From NCBI GenBank assembly GCA_023230535.1, contig JALNXC010000105.1, forward strand, positions 1-5,712: a stretch of 5,712 bases of DNA. Direction: 5' to 3'. Below, one piece after another: positions 1 through 5,712 of this stretch. The position numbers were made by a program, and so were the translations under genes. Position 1 is the first letter of the stretch. The number at the start of each line of letters is the position of its first letter. The stretch comes from Alkaliphilus sp. (GTDB lineage Bacteria > Bacillota > Clostridia > Peptostreptococcales > Natronincolaceae). The notes under the pieces were generated by a model. The model saw nothing but the letters and a program-made list of their open reading frames with translations. It had not been told where the DNA came from and did not search any database.

Positions 1-342
1 GTCTACATCCATATCCATAATATTCGATTTGATAACCTGCCCTGTTTCCACAGGAGGCTCTATCTCTATCCTTGCAAGTATATACATCATTTTTTTCATC
101 TCATCTTTAGTAATGGGTTTATTTGTTCTAACCGGTAAGAGAGGTTCTTTCAGACTGGTTGTTCTAATAGTGGCAGTAAGCACCCGCACAGGATTTTTGT
201 ATTCAGCCAGGGCATACTGCTTCCCCTGTTTGCATTTATTACCTTCAATACTGAGAACCTCTTCACTCTTTTCATCAATAGCTAAGGTTATATTGCAGCC
301 CATAGGACAATTTGTACATATCACATCAATTGCTTTTGGCAT
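1..342 (-). CDS. DUF1667 family four-cysteine protein, 3' end outside the window
   Basis: Reading leftward from the ATG at 342-340, the frame stays open for 114 codons to the window edge with no stop. The start of the product reads MPKAIDVICTNCPMGC. Cysteines at residues 9, 12, 16 and 37 give C-x2-C-x3-C-x20-C, the spacing of an N-terminal [4Fe-4S] site in molybdopterin oxidoreductases. The rest fits DUF1667: a YALAEYKNPVRVLTATI stretch (43-59), LPVRTNKPITK (69-79), and PPVETGQVI (96-104) near the end. The family is usually about 115-125 residues, so only a few are probably missing. It starts one base after the stop of the preceding FAD/NAD(P) oxidoreductase, the usual position of DUF1667 genes beside GlpA-like flavoproteins. 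The likely role, inferred, is an iron-sulfur electron-transfer subunit of that complex. Family assignment is firm; the cluster type and function are not demonstrated. Confidence 0.9.
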   Translation of the reverse strand, partial: MPKAIDVICTNCPMGCNITLAIDEKSEEVLSIEGNKCKQGKQYALAEYKNPVRVLTATIRTTSLKEPLLPVRTNKPITKDEMKKMMYILARIEIEPPVETGQVIKSNIMDMDVD

Positions 343-343
343 A

Positions 344-1606
344 CTATTTTCCTTTCTCTTCACAATTAATTACTATTTCTTTTATGCCCTTTGGTACTTT
401 GCTCAGATGTTTCTCGTAAGAAATATCATAAGTTAACATAGAACTGGGCTTAACAACTCTTTCTGTTTTCTTAAGAATATCTCCAACATTTACCCTTACT
501 GTTTCCTTTGGTTCCTGTACTCTCATATATAGTGTCACATCTTCTTTACCTGAAATCATCTGTGGTACCACATATCTGATGTTCTCTCCTGGGATTAATT
601 TAATAACTCCTTCATCCAACTCTTCTCCTTTAGCATATCGGGCAGCATTAAAACCGGCAATTTCAGATTCCCAGGAAACATTATCTACCAAATCATGTAC
701 CTGTACCACATTTCCACCAGCAAAGATACCATTTGCATTGGTCATCCTGAATTCATTGACAATTGGGCCACCAGTAATGGGGTCTAATTTTACTCCTGCC
801 ATTGTGGATAATTCATTTTCTGGTATCAGTCCAACAGACAGAATAAGTGTGTCACAGTCAACTCTCTTCTCAGTTCCAGCAATAGGCATCATTCTATCAT
901 CTACTTCAGAGATAGTAACACCTTCCACCCGTTCCCTTCCATGAATCCAGGAGACAGTATGTTTTAATAAAATATCTATATTAAAATCGTGAAGGCACTG
1001 AACCTCATTTCTAATTAAGCCTCCAATATAGGGAAGGACTTCGACTACTGCTTTTACATTTAATCCCTCCAGAGTAAGTCGGCGAGCCATAATCATTCCA
1101 ATATCGCCTGAACCCAGAATTACAACTTCTTTTCCCGGAATATAACCTTCTACGTTAACAAATCTCTGTGCTGTACCAGCTGTAAAAACACCAGCTGGCC
1201 TATTTCCAGAAACCATGATGCTTTCTCTGGTTCTTTCCCTGCAGCCCATGGCTAGAATTATTGCTTTTGGATTAATAGTCTGAACCCCATTTTCATTGCA
1301 AAAAGTTACTTTTTTATCAGGAGTAATATTCAGAACCATGCTATCCAGTAGTACATTGATACCCATCTCTTTTATTCTATTGATAAATTTTTTAGCATAT
1401 TCAGGCCCGGTCATATCCTCACCAAAATACCATAATCCAAAACCATTATGTATACACTGGTGTAATAAACCACCCAGTATTTTATCTCTCTCAATGATTG
1501 TTACATTGGGAACACCTTCTTCTTTTGCCCTTATAGCAGCTGCTAACCCGGCTGGACCTGCTCCAATTATCAAAACATCGATATTATCATTTTTCGGAAT
1601 CATCAT
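344..1606 (-). CDS. NAD(P)/FAD-dependent oxidoreductase, second flavoprotein subunit of a GlpA-like dehydrogenase
   Basis: This 420-residue protein is a two-dinucleotide-binding-domain flavoprotein. Residues 12-20 (VLIIGAGPAG, from 11) form the FAD-binding turn, with an acidic residue at the end of the second strand (IIER, 37-40). Residues 161-170 (VVILGSGDIG) form a second Rossmann turn expected to bind NAD(P)H. GIFAGGNVV (293-301) is the second FAD contact. LHQCIHNGFGL (48-58) and AMGCRERTRES (119-129) are typical of the branch found beside GlpA-like proteins, not of generic NADH oxidases. There is no signal peptide or membrane segment, so it should be cytoplasmic. Its inferred role is to pass electrons between the substrate-oxidising flavoprotein and NAD(P) or another carrier. 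Its ATG overlaps the upstream gene's stop by four bases (ATGA); a second ATG follows directly, so the start could be one codon later. Length is normal and the frame intact. The real electron acceptor is unknown. Confidence 0.93.
   Translation of the reverse strand: MMIPKNDNIDVLIIGAGPAGLAAAIRAKEEGVPNVTIIERDKILGGLLHQCIHNGFGLWYFGEDMTGPEYAKKFINRIKEMGINVLLDSMVLNITPDKKVTFCNENGVQTINPKAIILAMGCRERTRESIMVSGNRPAGVFTAGTAQRFVNVEGYIPGKEVVILGSGDIGMIMARRLTLEGLNVKAVVEVLPYIGGLIRNEVQCLHDFNIDILLKHTVSWIHGRERVEGVTISEVDDRMMPIAGTEKRVDCDTLILSVGLIPENELSTMAGVKLDPITGGPIVNEFRMTNANGIFAGGNVVQVHDLVDNVSWESEIAGFNAARYAKGEELDEGVIKLIPGENIRYVVPQMISGKEDVTLYMRVQEPKETVRVNVGDILKKTERVVKPSSMLTYDISYEKHLSKVPKGIKEIVINCEEKGK
350..355 (-). 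promoter_or_regulatory. Ribosome binding site of the DUF1667 gene
   Basis: The minus strand reads AAAGGA here, followed by 7 bases and the ATG at 342-340. The site lies inside the last codons of the upstream oxidoreductase gene, whose stop TAG (346-344) is one base before the ATG. This supports the chosen start and suggests coupled translation. Confidence 0.7.
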
Positions 1607-3144
1607 ATTAAGGCCTCTTCTTTCTCTAACAATAATTCTTTTGCTTTGTAAGGAATTAAAACAGAGTTATAGCTTCTTTTTACAACCTCGGTAATTGGAA
1701 TATTTAATTCCCTGGCCAGTATTTCAATAACCCTAGGACCACAAAAACCTCTTTTGCATCTTCCCATCCCCGCTCTTGTTCTGAATTTAATACCCTGCTC
1801 AGAAATTGCTCCTCTTCTTATTGCTTCTACAATTTCACCTTCTGTAACTGTTTCACATCTACAAATAACATGACCATATCGAGGATCCTTTTTAATTAGT
1901 TCATTTCTTTCTTCATCTGATAATTCACTGAAATCAGGAATTGCTCTTCTTTTTGGATTAAAATTACTCTTCTTTTCTAATTTCAAACCTGCTTCAGTAA
2001 GCATCTCTACAACATGTCTCGATAGACCCAGTGCCCCGGCTATACCAGGTGCTCTGAGCACAATATTAATTATTTTTTCATTAAAAGGAGAAAATTCTAC
2101 AAGATAATCATCAGGTTCTTTTGTTCCAAAAGCTCTGACTCCTCTCCATAAATTAATTACATCCTTCCTTGTTATCCCTGGTATTATATTAGATACACCA
2201 TTGGCTCCTTGAATACCATCTTCTAAAATTATCTCAGTATCTTCTGCTCCTTCTACTGTTCCATATCTACCAGATGTTCCGATTAAATTGCCATGTGCTG
2301 TTGGTTTTACAAATTCCAAAAATCCTGGCTGACAGGGCGTTCGTACCATAGAATTGATTAGATTTCTTTTGTTTTTATCATATATCATCAAAGTACTGGT
2401 TTTATAATTGAATTTGAAGTCGCTCCCGCCACCCATCTGCGCAATTCTGTCAGCATATCCACCTGCACAATTAATGATAAAATTTGTTTTAATATTGCCC
2501 TGTTTGGTTTCAACAATATGATGGGCATTTTCTTTTATTATATTTTTCACTTCAGCATCAAGTATTACTTCAACATCATTATCCTTTGCATTTTCAGCTA
2601 AGGCAATAGCAATCTCGGGCGGGAAGGCATCGACCAAATGCCTATCATCATACAGTCCTTTTATTGCGTTCTTAGTTAAATTAGGCTCTATTTCAAAGAT
2701 TTCATCCTTATTCACTATTCTGTAAGAATTAACATATTCTTCGCCCATCTCCTGAGCTACTTTTTCATAATAATCCAGACCTTTGAGTTCTTCTTCATTT
2801 CTGGCAAACACCAATACTGGTAAGCGGATATATTTTATGTCCAGTTCATCAAAAACTTTGGGCCATTCCCTAAAACCCTCCTCACACCATCTCATCTTGA
2901 ACCCATCTGGATTATACAAAGGCTCGCCCGGTTTGAGCAAAATACTCTTTGCTATTAAGGAACCTATCATTACCAGACCTGCATATATGCTGGCTGTAGC
3001 TGTTTTGGTCTGCCCATTTGCTAAAGCATAATTCTTTTCAACTAATATCGTTTTAAGATTATATTTTGATAATTCTCGAGCTATAGCAGTCCCGGCTATT
3101 CCACCACCAATAATGACAATGTCAGCTTCCCTGTTATTTACCAT
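1603..3144 (-). CDS. GlpA-like FAD-dependent oxidoreductase with C-terminal BFD-type [2Fe-2S] domain
   Basis: The 513-residue product (from the preferred start) begins with a DAO-type FAD domain: IVIIGGGIAG at 9-18, and a glutamate at 36 (LVEK) for the adenosine ribose. The C-terminal domain holds ICRCETVTEGEI (427-438) and RAGMGRCKRGFC (457-468). Cysteines 428, 430, 463 and 468 give C-x-C-x32-C-x4-C, the [2Fe-2S] pattern of GlpA-type BFD domains. The architecture matches anaerobic glycerol-3-phosphate dehydrogenase subunit A and its relatives, which oxidise a hydroxyl or amino substrate and reduce FAD. It has no membrane segment. The GlpA/GlpD stretch around the conserved histidine is altered: residues 44-56 read GQTKTATASIYAG, with Tyr54 at the expected histidine. 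Glycerol 3-phosphate should therefore not be assumed as substrate. Neighbours are the TRAP importer upstream and its likely partner subunits downstream. The ATG at 3144 is preferred over one seven codons earlier because of its ribosome binding site. Family is secure; substrate is unknown. Confidence 0.92.
   Translation of the reverse strand: MVNNREADIVIIGGGIAGTAIARELSKYNLKTILVEKNYALANGQTKTATASIYAGLVMIGSLIAKSILLKPGEPLYNPDGFKMRWCEEGFREWPKVFDELDIKYIRLPVLVFARNEEELKGLDYYEKVAQEMGEEYVNSYRIVNKDEIFEIEPNLTKNAIKGLYDDRHLVDAFPPEIAIALAENAKDNDVEVILDAEVKNIIKENAHHIVETKQGNIKTNFIINCAGGYADRIAQMGGGSDFKFNYKTSTLMIYDKNKRNLINSMVRTPCQPGFLEFVKPTAHGNLIGTSGRYGTVEGAEDTEIILEDGIQGANGVSNIIPGITRKDVINLWRGVRAFGTKEPDDYLVEFSPFNEKIINIVLRAPGIAGALGLSRHVVEMLTEAGLKLEKKSNFNPKRRAIPDFSELSDEERNELIKKDPRYGHVICRCETVTEGEIVEAIRRGAISEQGIKFRTRAGMGRCKRGFCGPRVIEILARELNIPITEVVKRSYNSVLIPYKAKELLLEKEEALI
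1614..1620 (-). promoter_or_regulatory. Ribosome binding site of the FAD/NAD(P) oxidoreductase gene
   Basis: The minus strand reads GAAGAGG, 7 bases before the ATG at 1606-1604. It lies within the final codons of the upstream flavoprotein gene, and the two genes share the four bases ATGA at 1606-1603. This arrangement favours re-initiation by terminating ribosomes and near-equal output of the two subunits. Confidence 0.6.
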
Positions 3145-3209
3145 TACTGTTTCTCCTTTTCTCATTATTGTTCAATTATTAATGTAAAATCTACTTCTTT
3201 TTAATCTTT
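3145..3209. other. Short spacer between the permease and the GlpA-like gene, no terminator seen
   Basis: These 65 bases hold the ribosome binding site of the GlpA-like gene (3153-3160) and otherwise A/T-rich sequence. I find no GC-containing hairpin followed by a T-run on the minus strand, so read-through from the transporter genes into the redox genes is likely. A separate promoter cannot be excluded by eye in such A/T-rich DNA. Confidence 0.6.
3153..3160 (-). promoter_or_regulatory. Strong ribosome binding site that decides the start of the GlpA-like gene
   Basis: The minus strand reads AAAAGGAG, followed by 8 bases and the ATG at 3144-3142. An in-frame ATG at 3165-3163 would add seven residues (MRKGETV) but has only A/T-rich sequence before it and no Shine-Dalgarno match. 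The extra codons would also be encoded by the ribosome binding site itself. Confidence 0.85.
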
Positions 3210-5132
3210 TTAAATCTTTTCTTCAGGAATAATAACTGATTTACCACTTTGAATTATTTTTCTATGTTTAGTTCTCTGGAACACTGTCATTATTCCGATT
3301 AATAAAAATCCTATAATTACAAATTTATAATCTGGAATAAGAATCATAATACTGCCTGCTATTAAAATTACACTATACAGCATGTTAATTCGAGTGAAAT
3401 AAAATCTTGCCATTGCACAGGATATTATATAAGTAGCCACAAATGAAAATAGTAATATCAGAATTATCTGTAATAGATTCCCGTTCATTAAGAGAGCATT
3501 ATTATAGATAAATACATAAGGCATAATGATAACGGGAAATGCCAATTCCATTGCGATGACAGATGTTTTAAAAAAATTTGAGTTGGCTATACCAGATGCA
3601 ACATAAGAATTGGGAGCAACAGGGGGAGTTATTTCTGCTAAGACAGAAAAATAGAAGACAAACATATGTGCAGCAAAAGGCCATACACCCATTTGTGTTA
3701 AAGCAGGAACAACCAGTATTGATAAAACAATATAAGCACCGACAGGCGGCATTCCCATCCCCAGAATAATGGAGGCAATCATTGTTAGTATAAGTAACAG
3801 GAATAAATTACCTCCAGACAACTTTATCAGTATAGTGGAAACCATGAAACCTAAACCGGTAAAATTAACCATACCAACTACTATACTGGCAATCGATAAA
3901 ATCGCAACTACTGTTAAAGCCGAAATTGCCCCACCAGTCAAAGATTGAACTATATCCGTTACACTCATCCGAGTCTCTTTTTGTAACATCGCTGAAACAG
4001 GAATTGAGAGTAGCGACCAGAAAACTGCTCGAGTAATGTGGAAATGTAATGCTAACAGTATTACAAGTATAAGCGGCGGTAATAGGTAGTTCCATCCGCT
4101 TTTAAACACTTCCCATGAATTACCCAATGTTTCTTTTGATCCGCCTACCAAGCCCATCCTCATAGAGCGAAAATCAACCATAATGAAAATTGCAATATAG
4201 TAAAAAATAGCTATGGGAAGGGAACGGATCATAATAGTAAAATAAGGCACTCCTATTATCGACATCATAATAAAAATGGCACTACCCATAACAGGGGGCA
4301 TAATCAAACCACCTGAACCAGAGGCGGCAACAACTGCTGCAGAAAAATCAGGATCATATCCATTGTCAATCATTGCCCCAATGGTGAGATTCCCAACTGC
4401 TGCAGTGTTAGCAACTCCACTCCCTGAAATCATACCAAACAGTGCACTGGCAAAGACAGCTACTTTCGCAATCCCCCCTCTTAAATGCCCAACAAAACTC
4501 ATTGCAAAATCAAGAAAAAACTTCCCTGCACCAGAACGATTATAGACAACTCCGAATAATACAAGTAAAAATACATAAGTGGCAGAAATCCCTGTTAACA
4601 TCCCATAGAGACCTTCTGTTTTTAGAATCATATTAGAGATAATTCTTAAAAAGGGATAGTTCTTATGCATAAAAATTCCTGGCATCACCTCTCCATACAA
4701 GCCAAAGAGGATTATTAGAATAGCCAGTACCGGTAAAATAGAACCGATGCTGCGCCTTGCTCCCTCCAGGGTTAAAACAAGAATGACAATACCTATAATA
4801 TAGTCAACTTTGGGTATAGGTAGCCCCACTGTTTGAGCCCTGTAAATCCAGGTAAAAAGAAAATAAATTGAAATACCTACATATGCAAGGGATAATATAA
4901 TATCTAATATATGAAAATTATCTAAATCTTTTTTACCATTAAAACCATACACTAAAAAAATTAGGCAATAACCAATCATTAAATGAATTATCCTCTGGTC
5001 CATTGCCTGGAGCTGGAAATAACCAGTATAGATGTGAAATATTGAAAAACCTAAAGCTATTATATTTATCAGTCTTTCTTTAAACGACTTTCCTAGAATA
5101 TCCATCCATGTACTCATATCTTTTTGAACCAT
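3210..5132 (-). CDS. TRAP transporter fused permease (4TM/12TM, DctQM type, TAXI-associated)
   Basis: This 640-residue, strongly hydrophobic protein is the membrane part of a TRAP transporter, with small and large subunits fused as is usual in TAXI systems. An N-terminal DctQ-like part (about residues 20-150) has hydrophobic stretches near 21-38, 47-63, 75-97, 109-122 and 131-147. The DctM-like part follows, with signature segments GMISGSGVANTAAVGN (233-248), AASGSGGLIMPPVMGSA (269-285), GMGMPPVGAYIVLS (458-471) and LAEITPPVAPNSYVASG (498-514). Three further hydrophobic segments lie at about 551-573, 583-600 and 602-617, before a basic tail (RTKHRK, 620-625). Such permeases import small organic acids or amino acids with sodium or protons, using an extracytoplasmic receptor; the gene upstream encodes one. 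The ATG at 5132 has a good ribosome binding site. An in-frame ATG five codons later is less well placed. No frame damage is seen. The substrate cannot be read from the sequence. Confidence 0.95.
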   Translation of the reverse strand: MVQKDMSTWMDILGKSFKERLINIIALGFSIFHIYTGYFQLQAMDQRIIHLMIGYCLIFLVYGFNGKKDLDNFHILDIILSLAYVGISIYFLFTWIYRAQTVGLPIPKVDYIIGIVILVLTLEGARRSIGSILPVLAILIILFGLYGEVMPGIFMHKNYPFLRIISNMILKTEGLYGMLTGISATYVFLLVLFGVVYNRSGAGKFFLDFAMSFVGHLRGGIAKVAVFASALFGMISGSGVANTAAVGNLTIGAMIDNGYDPDFSAAVVAASGSGGLIMPPVMGSAIFIMMSIIGVPYFTIMIRSLPIAIFYYIAIFIMVDFRSMRMGLVGGSKETLGNSWEVFKSGWNYLLPPLILVILLALHFHITRAVFWSLLSIPVSAMLQKETRMSVTDIVQSLTGGAISALTVVAILSIASIVVGMVNFTGLGFMVSTILIKLSGGNLFLLLILTMIASIILGMGMPPVGAYIVLSILVVPALTQMGVWPFAAHMFVFYFSVLAEITPPVAPNSYVASGIANSNFFKTSVIAMELAFPVIIMPYVFIYNNALLMNGNLLQIILILLFSFVATYIISCAMARFYFTRINMLYSVILIAGSIMILIPDYKFVIIGFLLIGIMTVFQRTKHRKIIQSGKSVIIPEEKI

Positions 5133-5139
5133 GCTTTCT

Positions 5140-5145
5140 TCCTTT
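5140..5145 (-). promoter_or_regulatory. Ribosome binding site of the TRAP permease gene
   Basis: The minus strand reads AAAGGA, 7 bases before the ATG at 5132-5130. The motif and spacing are the same as at the DUF1667 gene, and it supports the first methionine as the start. Confidence 0.7.
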
Positions 5146-5237
5146 TTTATTATCTAATAACCTTCTCAAAATGTTTACTATTGGTGAGTATCTTTAATCT
5201 TATTTTTATATGAATTAGCCTGTCATGTATTTACTGG

Positions 5238-5268
5238 TGTATAAATTACCTATTAAAAACATTTTCAA
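5238..5268 (-). promoter_or_regulatory. Weak promoter-like sequence upstream of the permease
   Basis: On the minus strand, TTGAAA (5268-5263) is one mismatch from a sigma-70 -35 box. TATACA (5243-5238) is two mismatches from a -10 box, with a 19-base gap, longer than the usual 17. In DNA this A/T-rich such pairs arise by chance, so this is only a candidate for an internal promoter driving the permease and redox genes. Confidence 0.15.
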
Positions 5269-5344
5269 AACCACTGCTCATGAATTTTATTTCGATGATT
5301 TTTACAAGATAGAGTAAGTAATATAATCTTTATCTACTAATTTT

Positions 5345-5712
5345 TTACCAGGCACCTTTTTCCTGATAAAATTTGAGAGCTCCTGGATGAATCGGCAATT
5401 CGTCATCGAGACCATCGAGGTCTTCTAAATTCCATAGTGCAGCTTGTGGATGAATAGCATTCTTTTCTTCAGGATGTTCAAAAATTGCTTTACATATCTT
5501 ATAAACAACATCTTCCGGTATTTCTTTTCGACACATTATCGTTTGCCTCATATAGAAAGTTTGGTTATCTTTTTCCATCCCTGCATATGTCTCTTTAGGT
5601 ATAATCAAGGGTTTTACGTATGGTCTTTTTTTAATCATGGTCTCTAATACATCATCAGGTATATCTATAAAATACACTTTATTAGTACTTGCCATATCAA
5701 TTACGCCGGGAA
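5345..5712 (-). CDS. TAXI family TRAP transporter solute-binding protein, 5' end outside the window
   Basis: The frame enters at the right edge and runs 121 codons to a TAA at 5347-5345. A methionine occurs at 5695, but the frame continues upstream of it to the edge (PGVID before the Met), so this is the C-terminal third of a larger protein, not a short gene. TAXI receptors are usually about 320-340 residues. The family signs are VYFIDIPDDVLETMIKK near the start of the fragment, a proline/glycine-containing IPKETYAGM segment, an EIPEDVVYKICKAIFEH helix, and the very typical ending LPIHPGALKFYQEKGAW. The protein should be exported and bind the substrate for the fused TRAP permease encoded next. 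Known TAXI ligands include glutamate and 2-oxoglutarate. The binding pocket and signal peptide are mostly outside the window, so the ligand cannot be inferred. Family assignment is secure. Confidence 0.93.
   Translation of the reverse strand, partial: PGVIDMASTNKVYFIDIPDDVLETMIKKRPYVKPLIIPKETYAGMEKDNQTFYMRQTIMCRKEIPEDVVYKICKAIFEHPEEKNAIHPQAALWNLEDLDGLDDELPIHPGALKFYQEKGAW

Larger units (their letters stand above)
5133..5344. other. 212-base spacer between the TAXI receptor and permease genes
   Basis: This is the only sizeable non-coding stretch. It is very A/T-rich and has no convincing open frame; the best minus-strand ATG here gives only 11 codons. It contains the permease ribosome binding site at the left end, one weak promoter-like pair (5238-5268), and a 9-base inverted repeat (AAAATGTTT at 5168-5176 against AAACATTTT at 5257-5265, 80 bases apart). 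No standard rho-independent terminator is visible after the receptor stop. Such gaps are common after receptor genes, where RNA processing or partial termination keeps receptor levels above permease levels; that role is inferred here. Confidence 0.5.

Noticed and set aside
29..436. Plus-strand open frame of 135 codons across the DUF1667 gene and the end of the FAD/NAD(P) oxidoreductase gene
   Set aside because: It is antisense to two well-supported genes, has no recognisable domain, and its hydrophobic look comes from complementary A/T-rich codons.
579..1694. Plus-strand open frames at 579-944 and 1296-1694
   Set aside because: Both lie opposite the FAD/NAD(P) oxidoreductase gene, whose family motifs cover these regions; the products show no domain and no ribosome binding site was convincing.
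3578..4636. Open frames inside the permease gene (plus strand 3578-3769, 4276-4545, 4442-4636; minus strand 3865-4095)
   Set aside because: They are alternative-frame readings of DNA that encodes conserved TRAP permease motifs.
5168..5265. 9-base inverted repeat (AAAATGTTT and AAACATTTT) flanking about 80 bases
   Set aside because: Short, A/T-only apart from one base, and expected by chance in such sequence; no transposase or target duplication is near.
5299..5325. Possible terminator hairpin just after the receptor stop (AAGAT paired with ATCTT on the minus strand)
   Set aside because: The stem is only five A/T-rich pairs with a loop of about 15 bases and is not followed by a T-run.
5444..5647. 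Plus-strand open frame of 67 codons opposite the TAXI receptor
   Set aside because: The opposite strand carries the diagnostic TAXI C-terminus; this product has no recognisable features.
5345..5695. A complete 116-residue gene starting at the methionine at 5695
   Set aside because: The frame is open upstream to the window edge, and the product aligns only with the C-terminal third of TAXI receptors, so the methionine is internal.

Overview
The window is AT-rich bacterial DNA, and every convincing gene lies on the minus strand, so the map reads from right to left. It holds one probable operon of five genes, cut at both edges: a TAXI-type TRAP solute receptor (C-terminal part only), a fused TRAP permease, a GlpA-like FAD oxidoreductase with a C-terminal [2Fe-2S] domain, a second FAD/NAD(P)-type oxidoreductase, and a small four-cysteine DUF1667 protein (missing only its last residues). 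I see no RNA gene, mobile element, CRISPR array or convincing terminator.

Layout by position: 1-342 DUF1667 protein; 344-1606 FAD/NAD(P) oxidoreductase; 1603-3144 GlpA-like flavoprotein; 3210-5132 fused DctQM-type permease; 5345-5712 receptor fragment. The three redox genes are packed tightly, with a 4-base overlap at one junction and a 1-base gap at the other, and each has a purine-rich ribosome binding site 7-8 bases before its ATG. The permease is 65 bases upstream of the redox genes. A 212-base spacer separates it from the receptor; this is the only non-coding stretch of any size.

Working model (inference): the receptor captures a small organic acid outside the cell, and the permease imports it on an ion gradient. 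The three redox proteins then form one cytoplasmic dehydrogenase, passing electrons from substrate-site FAD through [2Fe-2S] and probably [4Fe-4S] centres to the second flavin and NAD(P). The same redox trio is familiar from glycerol-3-phosphate dehydrogenase loci of anaerobes. Here, however, the first flavoprotein lacks the histidine-containing motif usual in glycerol-3-phosphate enzymes, and its partner is a TAXI-TRAP importer, not a glycerol facilitator and kinase. A different substrate, such as a hydroxy acid or amino acid, is therefore more likely.

Organism: low GC, AGA-rich arginine codons, strong AAAGGA(G) ribosome binding sites, and a redox trio typical of anaerobes suggest an anaerobic Firmicutes-like (for example Halanaerobiales or clostridial), Thermotogota or Atribacterota-type bacterium. 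The window alone cannot settle this.
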